A stretch of DNA of 38,210 bases from Gammaproteobacteria bacterium. Its GTDB lineage: Bacteria; Pseudomonadota; Gammaproteobacteria; Steroidobacterales; JABDLF01. Shown piece by piece: positions 38,001-38,210 of the stretch; position 1 is the first letter of the stretch; each line of letters begins with the position of its first letter. The stretch covers positions 1 to 38,210 of the forward strand of contig JABDLF010000006.1 in assembly GCA_013003115.1 (NCBI GenBank), in the 5' to 3' direction. The notes under the pieces are model-generated. The model was not told where the DNA came from, made no database searches, and saw nothing but the letters and a program-made list of their open reading frames with translations. A program made the position numbers and the translations under genes.

Positions 38001-38210
38001 TGGCGGCACCCCGGCCGATCCAGCTGATGACACCATTGACTATGCGCCGGCGGCAGGCTTCGCCGGCAGCGTCACGTTCACGTACACCATTTCCGATGGC
38101 AACGGCGGTTCGGATACAGCCACCGTCACTGTAACGGTGAACAATGCTGTTCCGGTGGCCAACGATGACAGCGCGAGTACCAATACCGACACGGCGGTCA
38201 ATATCGATGT
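29062..38210 (+). CDS. Giant Sec-exported surface protein with Big_9 repeats (3' end missing)
   Basis: An unbroken frame of at least 3049 codons runs off the window. Residues 1-30 form a signal peptide (GKK, then IVVTGVCCFLG, cleavage after AGA). Residues 31-390 include a Rossmann-like part (KVAVFDDGG near 165, GGGNFLAQC with Cys248) recalling class I amidotransferase-like folds. Then come an SdrD-B/carboxypeptidase-like module (about 393-470), a predicted parallel beta-helix opening with GSLRQFVQNAN (about 570-980), one Big_9-type domain (1074-1170), a second SdrD-B module (1176-1260), a DOMON-like region (IDGDMTDWASV, about 1310-1515), two DUF11 domains (from about 1659 and 1793), and the tandem repeats from residue 1920. 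The likely role is adhesion, matrix or surface structure. TTG 29062 is the only plausible in-frame start near the signal peptide; GGGG lies 7 bp upstream. The sorting signal (PEP-CTERM, type I secretion or other) is beyond the window. Confidence 0.88.
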   Translation, partial: MSLTGKKLTDILRNIVVTGVCCFLGSTAGANPDLPNPSPTPQVIPSGSLIIPMDNDKQNLGGLDFNLTAYGLATHLLHGGVPLKWAITAGKAKDGIDFNAESRQLYPSAGATAFRDFRGGPFIVHRDFVGLATPIITSFANSVVVHELTQDATVDVRYELLNKPKVAVFDDGGKADVHGDVLLEAGFVENVHYEVISAATLATINADACFTFGSEPHWNENPDDPLVDTAAEAIRQFVNGGGNFLAQCAAIETYENNSAFGLFKSTDGIEVDNTGNELFDYANPDLSYSQFEGALDAGGGSVNDWVLLPPAPPNVWRGATQFHAQNIPAPQQIAASATKLTAGTGSLVYYLGTHSFGDKSIEEINGRRMYLNAVMTPSGRPTSCNLAIIIADISGTVYEELNGDSLLGDSIGAPGVNVRIYADVNDNGVVDAGDSFFSEQTTDASGNYSFTVSTDASGARFLVAVDSKSVAPAAALNGGFTQANVWAEQTYGDDPATLALDVSSRFGGRTAGVSDSFNSADTGPAANSYQHVGRADVIAGDVTGLDFAFSFNVQTNVRDGDDDGGAARSVQGSLRQFVQNANALSGANALRFVPAVAANSGSWWTVALTGTLPAIADGDTTIDGRAYDFADGISVVDTNLGTSGNTEVAGRDVGAGPDGREGTGDEPQLPNYFRPELEIDVNDQGIGFEFAGNNGTIARVAIFNLLGGDDAVLFSGGGSGGLATENFIGLRADGSDPDLSLAGTRVEGGGIYVDTGAANVINNFIGFTGDAAIQVANTSLVEGNEVYRAGLESENDDGITLEGSNGQTITVRENRVFAANAYGIESWQAGGPFTIEDNSVIDSGQLDIATGEIGGIRVFGNGSVVRRNVIKGSQGAGLVVSYGTNLAAPSQQNRISRNVIYNNGGLGIDLDQLNTSGNPNGDGVSVNDGATIAADQNAGFDFPVLLEGRVTATDLVLDGFARPGAVIELFIAGVDASNFGEGQAYLITITEGGSGAGGNDPVADSDAGTGSYTNPVNGLNQGADASANRFRFTIPLATLPGVAAGTVLTATGRDGANNTSEFSGNLTLVEEFPPVANDDSAGTELDTPVAIDVLVNDTDANGDALTIIASDSPTANGGSTAVNDNGTPGDSADDYIDYTPPPGFSGADTFTYTISDGRGGTDTATVTVSMSAFSISGTVYNDSNDNGLLDPGEQGVGNQAWIKLIDAGTGSVIDAVQGDFSEPGYTGNFSFDGLTSGDYEIIVDDNDDPLDDIATPPLNWNFRNPGPAGYPVAVTVAGADVSGQELGLTFDLSSACACGLGDGLMTQTSITIDGDMTDWASVLSDLDNNACDEVGAGDRDAPVQSTGRDMIRTTVTWTASRFYMFTARAASTNNTQNYIYYGDTNNNGFMENGETVLVAKWSGNTGTVVFERYTYIAVDAVNGDPMVDGSGFSDGYTIPGYLNFVETLPAADAVGSTSGPSNGVQMEWAIDWAKLGASPETAIRWHTSSTNSNSFEIPNLPNQIDDNMGGCGGRCSGSNQYASITPTPINVVAGDPTYLVHQFTNSGNGTDVFDLTSSSVGDWSPASYTYYRDLGTVGAFDPADVLLTDTNGNSVPDTGTLAPFEVFDLLVAVALPPSPAVGDATVTTTAESNFQRECGALPSQPSGSIDNDLNIPGADIAVAKTDGLVSAVPGQTITYTITITNAGPDSGTGIQVSDTFDPSVFDVASVSWTCSIAGVGTCADSGPTAGNISTTVDLDSSAVATFSVTAPTLTDATGTVLNTATATVINERDPDSGNNTGTDNDTVLAPTSDLSLSKSVDNPTPQAGETIVFTLTLNNGGPSAATGVEVTDQLPAGYTYQSDDGGGSYAPATGVWTVGDLAAPGSAGLNITVTVNAVGPYENVAEVTASDSADPDATPGNGDPAEDDYASNTPAVNRSPVANDDTASTATDSSIAVDVLSNDTDADGDPLTITASDSPTANGGTTVINDGGTPADPSDDTIDYTPAAGFAGSDTFTYTISDGNGGSDTATVTVTVNNAAPVANDDSASTNTDTSVNIDVLANDTDANSDPLTITASDSPTANGGTTVINDGGTPADPSDDTIDYTPAPGFAGSDTFTYTIDDGNGGSDTATVTITVNNAGPVANDDVASTNTDTAVNIDVLANDTDDNNDPLTITASDSPTANGGTTVINDGGTPADPSDDTIDYTPAAGFAGSDTFTYTIDDGNGGSDTATVTVTVDNAPPVANDDGTTTPTDTAVNIDVLANDTDANNDPLTITASDSPTANGGTTVINDGGTPADPSDDTIDYTPAAGFAGNDTFTYTISDGNGGSDTATVTVTVNNAPPVANDDGTTTPSDTAVNIDVLANDTDANNDPLTITASDSPTANGGTTVINDGGTPADPSDDTIDYTPAAGFAGSDTFTYTIDDGNGGSDTATVTIGVNNAAPVANDDAASTDTNTAVNIDVLANDTDANSDPLTITASDSPTANGGTTVINDGGTPADPSDDTIDYTPAAGFAGSDTFTYTISDGNGGSDTATVTVTVNNAVPVANDDSASTNTDTAVNIDVLANDTDANNDPLTITASDSPTANGGTTVINDGGTPGDPSDDTIDYTPAAGFAGSDTFTYTISDGNGGSDSATVTVTVNNAGPVANDDVASTNTDTAVNIDVLANDTDANNDPLTISASDSPTANGGATVINDGGTPADPSDDTIDYTPAAGFAGSDTFTYTISDGNGGSDTATVTVTVNNAAPVANNDSASTNTNTPVSVDVLANDVDANSDPLTITASDSPTANGGATVINDGGTPADPSDDTIDYTPAAAFKGSDTFTYTIEDGEGGSDTATVTVTVNNAVPLANDDAASTNTDTAVNIDVLVNDNDANNDPLTITAADDPSANGGKVTILDNGTPADPSDDLIEYKPAAGFAGVDTFTYTISDGDGGSDTATVTVTVNNAAPVANDDAASTNTNTAVNIDVLANDADANGDPLTITASDSLTANGGTTVINDGGTPADPADDTIDYAPAAGFAGSVTFTYTISDGNGGSDTATVTVTVNNAVPVANDDSASTNTDTAVNID
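34819..38210 (+). repeat. Tandem 303-bp protein-coding repeats (Big_9/cadherin-like)
   Basis: Units begin at 34819, 35122, 35425, 35728, 36031, 36334, 36637, 36940, 37243, 37546, 37849 and 38152, each exactly 303 bp apart: 11 complete units and the first 59 bases of a twelfth. Each encodes 101 residues of the form PVANDD, then NIDVLANDTDANNDPLTITA, SDSPTANGG, INDGGTPADPSDDTIDYTPA, AGFAGSDTFTYTI, DGNGGSDTATVTVTVNNA. Asp-rich loops suggest calcium binding. The unit at 37546 is the most diverged (AADDPSANGGKVTILDN). A single more distant copy lies earlier at 32281. Confidence 0.95.

Noticed and set aside
34785-38036. Regular series of about 99-codon open frames on the minus strand, one in each repeat unit
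   Set aside because: They are mirror images of the 303-bp repeats in the large plus-strand gene; their regularity comes from the repeat, and the peptides have low-complexity Val/Ser sequence with no known domain.
34819-38210. Tandem repeat considered as CRISPR or satellite DNA
   Set aside because: Units are 303 bp, contiguous, in frame and encode Ig-like domains; there are no short repeats with unique spacers.

Overview
The window looks like a chromosomal segment of a GC-rich gammaproteobacterium, probably free-living and respiratory. The evidence is YidC, MnmE and MnmG of gammaproteobacterial type, a DUF945/YdgA-like protein, a SIMPL protein, the 2-methylcitrate cycle genes prpBCD, and RquA, the rhodoquinone enzyme found in only some proteobacteria. 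I cannot fix the genus from sequence alone. I see no rRNA, tRNA, CRISPR array, insertion sequence or prophage.

Layout. 1-6462: the 3' part of yidC, a divergent alpha/beta-hydrolase-OsmC fusion, mnmE, rquA on the opposite strand, a degenerate HD-GYP protein and a DoxX membrane protein. The rquA/HD-GYP gap carries a CRP-like box and an FNR/Anr-like box. 6485-10386, minus strand: a small DUF4332 helix-hairpin-helix gene with a strong terminator, then a tightly overlapping operon of a secreted serine hydrolase, an ABC ATPase and an ABC-2 permease. 10607-18032, plus strand: mnmG followed after 2 bp by a complete oligopeptide importer, oppABCDF, with overlapping or nearly overlapping junctions. 18029-20682: a DUF945 protein, a glutathione peroxidase and a periplasmic SIMPL protein. 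20797-26776: a metallo-beta-lactamase-fold hydrolase, an AcuI-type acrylyl-CoA reductase, a SWIM zinc-finger protein (minus strand) and prpBCD. Together these suggest a route from acrylyl-CoA to propionyl-CoA and on to pyruvate and succinate. 26863-28482: a membrane-anchored thioredoxin-NHL propeller protein.

The most unusual part is 28483-38210. A near-consensus sigma-54 promoter (28831-28846) follows a possible upstream activator palindrome. It precedes a leader with three consecutive hairpins and a 37-codon ORF whose stop overlaps a TTG start. From that start an uninterrupted frame runs off the window edge (at least 3049 codons). It encodes a Sec-exported surface protein: a Rossmann-like N-terminal domain, SdrD-B-like modules, a predicted beta-helix, a DOMON-like region, two DUF11 domains, then 11 complete Big_9/cadherin-like repeats plus the start of a twelfth. 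Every repeat is exactly 303 bp (101 codons) with no indels. The C-terminus and hence the anchoring mechanism lie outside the window.

All functions are assigned from recognisable motifs and family knowledge; no database search was run. Regulatory sites are pattern matches only.
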